A stretch of DNA of 6,404 bases from an uncultured Pseudoxanthomonas sp. (GTDB taxonomy: Bacteria > Pseudomonadota > Gammaproteobacteria > Xanthomonadales > Xanthomonadaceae). Both the position numbers and the translations under genes were made by a program. Of this stretch, positions 1 through 5,708 are shown piece after piece; the stretch's first letter is position 1; each line of letters begins with the position of its first letter. The notes under the pieces were generated by a model, which ran no database searches, was not told the DNA's origin, and saw only the letters and a program-made list of their open reading frames with translations. The stretch is taken from contig CAMPIO010000139.1 of assembly GCA_946886405.1 (NCBI GenBank), forward strand, positions 1 through 6,404. Reading direction: 5' to 3'.

Positions 1-629
1 TCAAGTCGATCGCCGACCAGACCAACCTGCTGGCGCTGAACGCCGCCATCGAAGCAGCGCGTGCCGGCGAAGCCGGTCGCGGCTTCGCGGTGGTCGCCGA
101 CGAGGTTCGCAATCTGTCCGAGCGTTCCACCGCCTTCAACGAGCAGATCCGCAAGCTGGCGCACAGTTCGAAGGAATCCATCGCCAAGGTCCGCGACACC
201 GTGTCGAACATGGCCTCGCGCGATCTGGACCGTTCGCGGGAAGCCCGCTCGGAAGCCGCCGGCATGCTGAACCAGGTCGCGGCGATCAACGCCTCGCTGG
301 GCGACGGCATGCGCGAGGTCTCGATGTGCGGCCACGCCATCGACGCCAGCGTCGCCGAAGCCGTCCGCTCGCTGCAGTTCGAGGACATCGCCACGCAGTC
401 GCTGGGCAGTGCCAACACCCACCTGGATCGCCTGACCGCGATCAACAAGGAAGCCCTCGCCCTGCAGGAGCTGCTGCATCGCTCCGGCGGCGCGACCGAC
501 AACGAGTTGCTCAGCGCGCTGCGCCTGATCGGCAACCGCCTGCGAGACCAGCGCACCGAATGGGAGCGTCCGCCGCACAAGCCGGTCGCGCAACAGAACA
601 TGGGCGCGGGTACGGTCGAACTGTTCTGA
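1..629 (+). CDS. Methyl-accepting chemotaxis protein, C-terminal part (5' end outside window)
   Basis: This is the cytoplasmic signalling end of a chemoreceptor, which clusters with CheW and CheA and sets kinase activity in chemotaxis. The reading frame enters at base 3 and gives 208 residues before TGA at 627-629. Residues 1-36 hold the highly conserved MCP hairpin tip ([18 protein letters not shown], then [12 protein letters not shown]), which identifies the family without doubt. The rest is the descending helical arm of the coiled coil, with heptad-like Ala/Leu spacing up to about residue 150, then a polar tail ending in GTVELF. I see no CheR-docking NWETF-like pentapeptide at the end. A QFEDIATQ motif lies at residues 125-132. 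The sensor domain, any membrane segments and the start codon lie upstream of the window, so the ligand cannot be inferred. A strong terminator 28 bases after the stop separates it from the next gene. Confidence 0.95.
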   Translation, partial: KSIADQTNLLALNAAIEAARAGEAGRGFAVVADEVRNLSERSTAFNEQIRKLAHSSKESIAKVRDTVSNMASRDLDRSREARSEAAGMLNQVAAINASLGDGMREVSMCGHAIDASVAEAVRSLQFEDIATQSLGSANTHLDRLTAINKEALALQELLHRSGGATDNELLSALRLIGNRLRDQRTEWERPPHKPVAQQNMGAGTVELF

Positions 630-656
630 CCGCTGCACGCGACACAGCGAGGATTC

Positions 657-691
657 CGGAGGGGCGGCCAAAAGGCTGCCCCTCCGCGTTT
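657..691 (+). terminator. Intrinsic terminator after the chemoreceptor gene
   Basis: Bases 657-669 pair with 674-686 to form a 13-bp, G+C-rich stem with one G-T wobble (666/677) around an AAAA tetraloop (670-673). A short T run (689-691) follows, after CG. It starts 28 bases after the chemoreceptor stop codon, as expected for rho-independent termination. The T tract is short, so termination may be incomplete, but the stem is the strongest perfect-type hairpin in the window. There is no A-rich tract on the left side, so it is read as acting on the + strand only. Confidence 0.8.
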
Positions 692-759
692 CAGCACACT
701 GCCGGCCGACGGATAACCCTCGCTGGCATACTGACGCCACGCCCGCCCGGTCATTGACG

Positions 760-1386
760 ATGCCGCCCCCCTCCACTTCCACGCTCCTGCTGCAACTGTT
801 CCGCCTGCAGGAGGCCGACCGCCACCGCGTCGGCCGCGCCTTGCACAACGAGGTCGGGCAGGCGCTGTCGGCGATCCGCATGGGCGCACACCTCGTGCAG
901 TCCGAAGACGATGCGACGGTCCGCGAGGAAGACCTGCAGGCGATCATCCGCGCGAGCGACGAAGCGGTCGCCATCGTGCGCGACCTGCACGCCACGCTGC
1001 ATCCGCCGCAACTGGACTCCATCGGACTCGATGCCGCCCTGCGTGCGGAACATGAACGCCTGTTTCCCGGGAGTGCCGTCGTACTGCCACCCTTGCCGCA
1101 GGTGCCCGCCGTGGACAACGCCCTGGTCGCGTTCCGCATCGCGCAGACCCTGTTCCGTGCCGCCGCACAGGCAGGCGCTCCTGCGAGCGTGATGCTCGCC
1201 GGCGATGCCGGTGCGCAAGGGGGTTTCACGCTGGAAGTACTGGTGGAGATCGACGTGGCCGAACAAGCGCTGCTGCACGCGCTGGCAGAGGCCGTGGGCG
1301 GCGAGCTCCGTGTCGTCGCGGGCGCGCCGTGGCGACTTCGCCTACCCTATGGGTCCCTGCCCGCTGCACCTGCCGATCCCGCGTGA
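760..1386 (+). CDS. DHp-domain protein with degenerate ATPase domain (pseudo-histidine kinase or possible phosphotransferase)
   Basis: A 208-residue soluble protein without signal peptide or membrane segment. Residues 12-45 resemble the dimerisation/phosphoacceptor helix of NarX/DesK-type (HisKA_3) kinases: LQEADRHRVGRALHNEVGQA, with the candidate phosphoacceptor His29 in an HNE context where HDE is usual. HPPQLDSIGLDAAL at 81-94 matches the second DHp helix and junction. The following region keeps the order of an HATPase domain (FRIAQTLFRAAAQAGAPASV at 125-144, GGELRVVAGAPWRLRLPYG at 180-198). However, the N-box Asn is lost and the DNGxG box and its following lid are absent, so ATP binding is not expected. 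By architecture it resembles ChpT/ShpA phosphotransferases or a pseudokinase; this is inference. The ATG at 760 is chosen over an in-frame TTG at 754. No Shine-Dalgarno sequence is visible. Its stop overlaps the start of the next gene. Confidence 0.75.
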   Translation: MPPPSTSTLLLQLFRLQEADRHRVGRALHNEVGQALSAIRMGAHLVQSEDDATVREEDLQAIIRASDEAVAIVRDLHATLHPPQLDSIGLDAALRAEHERLFPGSAVVLPPLPQVPAVDNALVAFRIAQTLFRAAAQAGAPASVMLAGDAGAQGGFTLEVLVEIDVAEQALLHALAEAVGGELRVVAGAPWRLRLPYGSLPAAPADPA

Positions 1387-3089
1387 ACGCCGAGCACATC
1401 CGCCTGCCGCGCCTCGGCGCGGGCGAACCCGACCTGCAGCGCATGGTCGAGGCCGCCACCCACGACGGCACCCCGTTGATGCTGCTGTACGTGGACATCG
1501 ACCATTTCCGTTCGATCAACGAGAACATGGGCGTGGAAGTCGGCGACGAGGCCCTGGCCATCCTCAGCGATCGCCTGCAGCAGGCGTTGGGCCCGGAGGC
1601 ACGCGCCTGGCGGCACGGCAGCGACGAATTCATCGTGGCGGTGCCGCGCGTGCCCGGCACGCTGCCGCCCGAGCGCTTCGGCGACCTGCTGCGCGAGCAG
1701 ATCGAACTGCCGATGACGGTACTGCCGTACACGCTGTTCCTGACCGGCACGCTCGGCGTTGCGCTTTGTCCGGAGCATGCAGACACCGCTTCGGGCCTGC
1801 TGCAATGCGCGGAGAGCGCGATGGAACAGGCCAAGCACGAAGGCATGAACCTGGTGCGCCTGTACCGGCGCGGCGCTGCGATCACCGCGCGCAGCGACAG
1901 CATCATCGCGCGGCAGATCGTCAACGCGATCCACCACAACGAACTGCGCCTCTTCTACCAGCCGCAGAACACTGCCCCCGACGGACGCGTGGTCGGCATG
2001 GAGACGCTGTTGCGCTGGTACTCGACGGCCTTGGGCCTGCTGGTGCCGGAGAGCTTCATGCACGTGGCGGAAAAGCTGGGCGTCATCGTGCAGATCGGCG
2101 ACTGGGTGCTGCGCAACGCCTTCAAGCAGGCGCGCGTCTGGCGCGACTGGGGCTTCGACGACTTCGAGATCGCGGTCAACGTCTCCACGCTGCAACTGTT
2201 GCGCCCCAGCTTCGTCCCCGAAGTCCTTGAGGCCATGCAGGAAGCCGGCATCCCCCCGCAGATGGTGGTGCTGGAAGTCCGCCAGAACGCGCTGGCCAAG
2301 GACATGAACCTGGTCCACCGCACGCTGGCCCAGCTGCACCGCGAGGGCGTCCGGCTGACGCTGGACGATTTCGGCATGGGCGATTCCAACCTGGATTCGC
2401 TGGTGCGCTTCTCGGTGGACAAGATCAAGATCGACCGCAACTTCGTGAAGGGCGTCCCGTCCGGCAACCGCGAAGTGGCCATCACCTGCGCCATCATCGC
2501 CATGGGCCACCAGCTCGGCATGAAGGTCATCGCGCATGGCGTGGAAACCGACACGCAGTTGGGCTTCCTGCGCAGGAACCAGTGCGACATGTTCCAGGGC
2601 CACCTGTTCGGCGAACCGATGTCGGCCGAGGATGCCGGCGCGGTCCTCCGCCGCCGCTACCTGCGCGCGGATGCGTTCGCCGCCACCAAGCCCGACCGCA
2701 CGCTGCTGCTGCTGGACGACGAAGAGAACATCCTGCGCTCGCTGGTGCGCCTGTTCCGTCGCGACGGCTACCGCATCCTGGCGGCCAGCAATGTCACCGA
2801 TGCGTTCGAGCTGCTGGCGACCAACGACGTGCAGGTCATCCTGTCCGACCAGCGCATGTCGGACATGAGCGGCACCGAATTCCTCGGCCGCGTGCGCGTG
2901 CTCTACCCCGACACGATCCGGCTGGTGCTGTCGGGCTACACCGACCTGGCGACCGTCACCGAAGCGATCAACCGCGGCGAGATCTACCGTTTCCTGACCA
3001 AGCCATGGAACGACGACGACCTGCGCGAGCATATCCGCCAGGCCTTCACCACGTACGAGAACCAACCGCACCATCGCGCGCATGCCTGA
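1383..3089 (+). CDS. Response regulator with degenerate GGDEF and EAL domains and C-terminal receiver (GGDEF-EAL-REC)
   Basis: A 568-residue cytoplasmic protein. The GGDEF-like domain (about 15-145) keeps the metal Asp (VDIDHF, 38-40) but has GSDEF at 79-83, lacks the DxLTGLxNR start motif, and has no RxxD inhibitory site. The EAL-like domain (about 173-425) has ETL for EAL (207-209). It keeps Asn266, Glu298, Asp328-Asp329 and Lys349, but AEGVE has become AHGVE (His385), LTE has become VRQ, and DDFGTG has become DDFGMG. The C-terminal receiver (about 441-560) looks functional: acidic pair Asp445-446, phosphoacceptor Asp489 (ILSDQRM), Ser517 and Lys540 (LTKPW). Catalysis of c-di-GMP synthesis or breakdown therefore seems unlikely or weak, while nucleotide binding is possible. 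The GTG at 1383 forms a GTGA overlap with the upstream stop, implying coupled translation; an in-frame GTG at 1329 is less likely. A cognate kinase is not identified by sequence. Confidence 0.9.
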   Translation: MNAEHIRLPRLGAGEPDLQRMVEAATHDGTPLMLLYVDIDHFRSINENMGVEVGDEALAILSDRLQQALGPEARAWRHGSDEFIVAVPRVPGTLPPERFGDLLREQIELPMTVLPYTLFLTGTLGVALCPEHADTASGLLQCAESAMEQAKHEGMNLVRLYRRGAAITARSDSIIARQIVNAIHHNELRLFYQPQNTAPDGRVVGMETLLRWYSTALGLLVPESFMHVAEKLGVIVQIGDWVLRNAFKQARVWRDWGFDDFEIAVNVSTLQLLRPSFVPEVLEAMQEAGIPPQMVVLEVRQNALAKDMNLVHRTLAQLHREGVRLTLDDFGMGDSNLDSLVRFSVDKIKIDRNFVKGVPSGNREVAITCAIIAMGHQLGMKVIAHGVETDTQLGFLRRNQCDMFQGHLFGEPMSAEDAGAVLRRRYLRADAFAATKPDRTLLLLDDEENILRSLVRLFRRDGYRILAASNVTDAFELLATNDVQVILSDQRMSDMSGTEFLGRVRVLYPDTIRLVLSGYTDLATVTEAINRGEIYRFLTKPWNDDDLREHIRQAFTTYENQPHHRAHA

Positions 3090-3399
3090 CACCGACGAGG
3101 CACCGGGCGACTGGTGCGTGTACCTGCTCGAGTGCCGCAACGGCGCGTACTACGCCGGCATCACCAACCGCCTCGACGTGCGCTACGCCGCGCACGTCGC
3201 CGGCACCGGCGCGAAATACACGCGCGCGAATCCGCCGGTACGCGTGCTGGCAAGCCGTCGTTATCCGGACCGCAGCGCGGCGTCGCGCGCGGAGGCGCAG
3301 CTGAAGCGGCTGCCCAGGGCGAAGAAGGTGGCTTTCTTCGAAGCGCCGACCGATTCCCCTCTCCCTGCGAAGCGGGGAGAGGGTGCCGAAGGCGGGTGA
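3082..3399 (+). CDS. Small GIY-YIG domain protein (YhbQ/UPF0213-like), C-terminus ending in a repeat
   Basis: A 105-residue protein with a single GIY-YIG nuclease-like domain. VYLL (13-16) and YYAGIT (23-28) stand for the GIY and YIG strands, Arg34 follows in the helix (RLDVRYAAH), GAKYTR (43-48) is typical of the small YhbQ-like family, and Glu71 in RAEAQLKRL is the expected metal-binding Glu. The biological role of these one-domain proteins is poorly known; nuclease activity on branched or damaged DNA is inferred from the fold. Its ATG overlaps the end of the response-regulator gene by 8 bases, with no visible Shine-Dalgarno, so translation is probably coupled. About the last 14 residues (92-105, [14 protein letters not shown]) and the stop codon come from a palindromic repeat. 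The family-like sequence ends near residue 88, so the domain itself looks complete. Confidence 0.88.
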   Translation: MPDTDEAPGDWCVYLLECRNGAYYAGITNRLDVRYAAHVAGTGAKYTRANPPVRVLASRRYPDRSAASRAEAQLKRLPRAKKVAFFEAPTDSPLPAKRGEGAEGG

Positions 3400-3405
3400 G
3401 GGGCG
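3354..3405 (+). repeat. Palindromic intergenic repeat, copy 1
   Basis: A G+C-rich REP-like element. Bases 3357-3365 (CCCTCTCCC) pair perfectly with 3375-3383, and the inner bases 3366-3368 and 3372-3374 extend the stem (one T-G wobble) to a GAA loop. A second small hairpin, GCC-GAA-GGC, lies at 3385-3393, and the element ends GGGTGAGGGGCG. The TGA in that tail is the stop codon of the GIY-YIG gene. It matches an inverted partner at 3482-3537. From memory, repeats of this style are common between genes in Xanthomonadaceae genomes; copy number here cannot be judged from one window. Confidence 0.8.
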
Positions 3406-3481
3406 AACGAAGACCAAGAGCCGGGACACGTGGCGCCATCGCAACAATCGCAATGTATACCGCGAGGTGTATTCCCGCGCT

Positions 3482-3537
3482 CGCCCCTCATCCGCCCTTC
3501 GGGCACCTTCCCCCCCCGCCTCGCGGGGAGAAGGAAG
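3482..3537 (-). repeat. Palindromic intergenic repeat, copy 2 (inverted relative to copy 1)
   Basis: The reverse complement of this stretch aligns with copy 1 through the whole element: the stem (3506-3515 with 3525-3534, one C-A mismatch), the small hairpin GCCC-TTC-GGGC at 3494-3504, and the shared GAGGGGCG end. The two copies face each other with their GAGGGGCG ends inward across a spacer of about 76 bases (3406-3481), giving a BIME-like pair. It begins about 5 bases past the stop of the histidine kinase gene on the - strand. The hairpin could help end transcription or protect the 3' end of either convergent transcript, but there is no T tract, so I do not call it an intrinsic terminator. 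Confidence 0.78.
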
Positions 3538-3542
3538 TGAGG

Positions 3543-4877
3543 TCACACCGCGTCGAGCGACGGCTGCCGGATCGGCAGCGTGATGCGGAAGCAGGCGCCG
3601 GTGCCCGGCACGTTGCGCGCTTCGATGCGGCCGCTGTGCTTTTTCACGATGCCGTAGGAAATGGACAGGCCGAGCCCGGTGCCGCTGCCAACCGGCTTGG
3701 TGGTAAAGAACGGATCGAAGATGCGCTGCAGGATCTCGTCCGGGATGCCATGGCCACTGTCCTGCACGTCCACCCAGACCTCATCGCCTTCGACGCCCGT
3801 GCTGACGGTGATCGTGCCGCGTTCGTCGATGGCGTGACTGGCGTTGAGCAGGATGTTCATGAACACCTGGTTCAACTCGGAGGGCCGGCACTGCACCAAT
3901 GGCAGCTTGCCGTAGTGCTTCTCCAGCGTGACCTTGTACTTCAGCTCGTTCCAGATGATGTTGATCGTGGAATCGAGGCCGGCATGCAGATCGGCGGATT
4001 TCCAGCTGTCGTCGCGCCCGGAGTACGAGAAATCCTTCAGGTTGCGCACGATGGCGGTCACGCGCTCGATGCCTTCGCGCGATTCGGACATCAGCTGCGG
4101 CAGGTCGCCGGTGATGAAATCGATGTCGGCGCGCGCGCGCAGGTCCTCGATCTCGGGCAGCATCGTCTTCGGGTCCGGCAGGCGCAGCGCGCGCTCGTAG
4201 ACTTCGATCAGCGAGAACAGGCTGTGCAGGTATTCCTGCAGCGAGCCGAGGTTCGAGTGCACGTAGCCGATCGGGTTGTTGATCTCGTGCGCGACGCCGG
4301 CCGCGAGCTGGCCGATGGAGGCCATCTTCTCCGACTGCACCAGCTGCTCCTGCGCACCGGCGAGCCGCACCAGTGTCTGCCGAAGCTGCGCATGGCGGCG
4401 CTGCAGTTCCTGCTGGCGCGCATGCGCCTCGCTCACATCGTGGAACACGACCATGCAGTGGCCGCCGCCCGGACTGTCGTGGAAATACGCGCGCACCTGG
4501 AGCACCAGGCCGTCGTCGAGCGTCAGGTCGGCATTCCAGCGGCCCGTCTCGCGCGCGATGCGGATCGCGTCGGCGGGCAGCAGGCGGGACAACGCAGCCA
4601 GCACATCCCCTTCGTCGTTCACCAGCGCGCGCGCGGCCGCATTGGCATGCAGCGGACGTGCATCGCCACGGCACAGCAGGTAACCGTCGTCCATCAGCTC
4701 GGCCAACGCCTTGAGGTCGGCGAAGGACGGGATGTCGTCCACGGTGCAGGCGCCGGAAGGCGGATTCGTCAGCGGGTCTGTGGCCACGGATGGATCGGGT
4801 GGCGGCGATGGGGCGCCAGTATCCGGCGCGACCGCAGGAGCGGCAAGGTGCGGTGTCGCAGTTTGCGGATCCGGCAC
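3543..4877 (-). CDS. Cytoplasmic PAS-domain sensor histidine kinase, last gene after flgMN
   Basis: A 444-residue histidine kinase with no membrane segment. Residues 1-45 are a Pro/Ala-rich, probably disordered N-terminus. Residues about 50-150 form a PAS-like sensor domain (ending [16 protein letters not shown]), joined by a coiled coil (150-185) to the DHp domain with phosphoacceptor His197 in [11 protein letters not shown]. The ATPase domain is complete: N box around Asn345 ([10 protein letters not shown]), G1 DSGHG (373-377), F box FDPFF (387-391) and G2 GTGLGLS (399-405). It should autophosphorylate and is of the NtrB-like group. No receiver is fused, so its partner acts in trans; the REC protein of the convergent cluster (1383-3089) is the nearest candidate, by position only. 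The start is GTG, 5 bases after the flgN stop, with no clear Shine-Dalgarno, which suggests coupling to flgN and control by the FliA promoter upstream of flgM. The signal sensed is unknown. Confidence 0.92.
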   Translation of the reverse strand: MPDPQTATPHLAAPAVAPDTGAPSPPPDPSVATDPLTNPPSGACTVDDIPSFADLKALAELMDDGYLLCRGDARPLHANAAARALVNDEGDVLAALSRLLPADAIRIARETGRWNADLTLDDGLVLQVRAYFHDSPGGGHCMVVFHDVSEAHARQQELQRRHAQLRQTLVRLAGAQEQLVQSEKMASIGQLAAGVAHEINNPIGYVHSNLGSLQEYLHSLFSLIEVYERALRLPDPKTMLPEIEDLRARADIDFITGDLPQLMSESREGIERVTAIVRNLKDFSYSGRDDSWKSADLHAGLDSTINIIWNELKYKVTLEKHYGKLPLVQCRPSELNQVFMNILLNASHAIDERGTITVSTGVEGDEVWVDVQDSGHGIPDEILQRIFDPFFTTKPVGSGTGLGLSISYGIVKKHSGRIEARNVPGTGACFRITLPIRQPSLDAV

Positions 4878-4882
4878 CGGGC

Positions 4883-5227
4883 TCAGGCCACCGCGATCGG
4901 ACGCGGCGCGGCGGTCGTCGACGTCTGGCCCTGGGCATCATAGGCGCCGTGGCTTTCGGTGCGGCCGAGGTGGCGCAGCGCCCAGTTCACTTCACGGCGA
5001 CGACGCGCGAGCAGGATGCCGTTCGCATGATTCATGTCGGCCAGCGCGGCAAGGCGCTCGCGCAGTTCGTCAGGGAAGCCGTAGCCGGCGGCAGCGGCCT
5101 CCAGCGAACGCAACGCATCCAGCTTGTCCTGCGTGCACCGCACCAGCGCTTCCACGTCGTGCTCGACGATGGCGCGACGCTCCTCATCCAGGGCCGCGGA
5201 CAGTCGCTGGAGGGGGGCGTCGGTCAT
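4883..5227 (-). CDS. flgN: FlgN-like flagellar export chaperone
   Basis: A 114-residue, mostly helical, soluble protein. FlgN proteins bind the hook-filament junction proteins FlgK and FlgL in the cytoplasm and bring them to the flagellar export gate. Visible family features are the N-terminal helix LSAALDEERRAIVEHDVEAL (9-28), Lys35 in the TQDKLDALRSLE helix, the NHANG segment (66-70) followed by basic residues (LLARRRREV), and a YDAQGQT motif (96-102) near the C-terminus. The length is within the usual range for the family, though at the short end. The ATG lies 5 bases downstream of the flgM stop, so the two are one transcription unit. The sequence family is divergent, and the call leans partly on its position directly after flgM. 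Confidence 0.87.
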   Translation of the reverse strand: MTDAPLQRLSAALDEERRAIVEHDVEALVRCTQDKLDALRSLEAAAAGYGFPDELRERLAALADMNHANGILLARRRREVNWALRHLGRTESHGAYDAQGQTSTTAAPRPIAVA

Positions 5228-5232
5228 GGTGC

Positions 5233-5541
5233 TCAGCCGCCCAGCTGGTCTTCCAGGCCGAGCATGCCGTCGGCGATGGCCTCGGCGTTGATCTTGTACG
5301 TGCCCGCCTGCAGCGCTTCACGCACGGCCTGCACGCGAGCCTCGTTGATCGCGGGGGCCGTGGACAGCTCGCGCTGCATGGCCTGCAAACTGGTGGCCTC
5401 GCCGGTCAGGCGCAGGCTGTCGCCCGCCGCGCTGGCTTCCACGGGGCTGGAGCGGTCGGCGCCCGCCGGGGCGACACGGCCGCCGATGGGGCCGGTGCTG
5501 CGGACGGCGGCAGGGGGAGTGCCTTCGATTTTCTGGTTCAT
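5233..5541 (-). CDS. flgM: Anti-sigma-28 factor FlgM
   Basis: A 102-residue protein that binds and inhibits the flagellar sigma factor FliA until the hook is complete and FlgM is exported, which ties late gene expression to assembly. The N-terminal half (MNQKIEG through about residue 45) is rich in Gly, Pro, Ala and Ser and probably unfolded, as is known for FlgM. The C-terminal half carries the sigma-binding helices: INEARVQAVREALQAGTYKI (65-84) followed by NAEAIADGMLGLEDQLG. The ATG at 5541 is preferred because an AGGTGA ribosome site sits 5 bases upstream; a GTG at 5550 lies inside that site and is unlikely to be a start. It is preceded by a near-consensus FliA promoter, consistent with the feedback control expected for flgM, and is followed closely by flgN. 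Confidence 0.95.
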   Translation of the reverse strand: MNQKIEGTPPAAVRSTGPIGGRVAPAGADRSSPVEASAAGDSLRLTGEATSLQAMQRELSTAPAINEARVQAVREALQAGTYKINAEAIADGMLGLEDQLGG

Positions 5542-5546
5542 GTCAG

Positions 5547-5552
5547 TCACCT
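5547..5552 (-). promoter_or_regulatory. Ribosome binding site of flgM
   Basis: AGGTGA on the - strand, 5 bases before the ATG at 5541. It decides the flgM start, because the alternative in-frame GTG (5548-5550) is part of this site. Confidence 0.75.
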
Positions 5553-5571
5553 GTAACAGGGTTCAAAAGAG

Positions 5572-5598
5572 TTATCGGCCGCCACCCGGTCGACTTTA
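5572..5598 (-). promoter_or_regulatory. FliA (sigma-28) promoter of flgM-flgN-histidine kinase
   Basis: On the - strand, TAAAGTCG (5598-5591) and GCCGATAA (5579-5572) are separated by exactly 11 bases. The enterobacterial FliA consensus is TAAAGTTT-N11-GCCGATAA, so the -10 box is a perfect match and the -35 box matches 6 of 8. Transcription would start near 5565, about 24 bases before the flgM ATG, leaving room for the AGGTGA site. Control of flgM by the sigma factor it inhibits is an established arrangement. Confidence 0.9.
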
Positions 5599-5661
5599 GT
5601 GACGGATCGCACAATTCCGAGGAAGGCCTGTTTTTGCCCGATGTCCTTCCACCCAGCGTCG

Positions 5662-5688
5662 GTATCGGCCGCCCGTTGCGCATCTTGA
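5662..5688 (-). promoter_or_regulatory. Possible second, weaker FliA-like promoter 90 bases upstream
   Basis: On the - strand, TCAAGATG (5688-5681), 11 bases, then GCCGATAC (5669-5662). The -10 box matches 7 of 8 and the -35 box 5 of 8, with the exact FliA spacing. It lies just after the flgA stop and exactly 90 bases upstream of the better promoter, and both share the 11-mer TATCGGCCGCC on the + strand (5573-5583 and 5663-5673). It may be a minor start site, a decayed copy, or chance in G+C-rich DNA. I see no other clear element in the flgA-flgM gap (5542-5708). Confidence 0.35.
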
Positions 5689-5708
5689 GGGCCAATCGCG
5701 AAATTCTT

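Noticed and set aside
705..738. Promoter-like pieces before the DHp-protein gene (GCCGACGGATAA, TGGCAT and CATACT)
   Set aside because: The FliA-like box is interrupted by two bases with no -35 partner, the sigma-54-like GG/GC spacing is wrong, and CATACT has no -35 hexamer at 16-18 bases. A promoter is expected here but I cannot place it.
1329..1382. An earlier GTG start for the GGDEF-EAL-REC gene
   Set aside because: It would overlap the upstream gene by 58 bases and add 18 residues with no family match. The GTG at 1383 makes a typical GTGA overlap.
1347..3140. A 597-codon open frame on the - strand opposite the GGDEF-EAL-REC gene
   Set aside because: It mirrors the sense gene codon for codon, its product shows no domain and is rich in His, Val, Gln and Arg as expected of an antisense frame in G+C-rich DNA. 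The sense strand has clear domains.
3354..3537. The inverted repeats as ends of an insertion sequence or as a CRISPR
   Set aside because: The 76-base spacer has no open frame or target duplication, and there are only two copies in opposite orientation, each itself palindromic. A REP/BIME-type pair fits better.
3114..4943. A 609-codon open frame on the + strand across the repeat region and opposite the histidine kinase
   Set aside because: It runs through the repeat and antisense to a kinase with all its boxes. The product has no recognisable motif.
5621..5650. GGAAGG/CCTTCC inverted arms with a T5 run between flgA and flgM as a terminator
   Set aside because: The stem is only 6 bp with an 18-base loop, and the T run lies inside the loop instead of after the stem.
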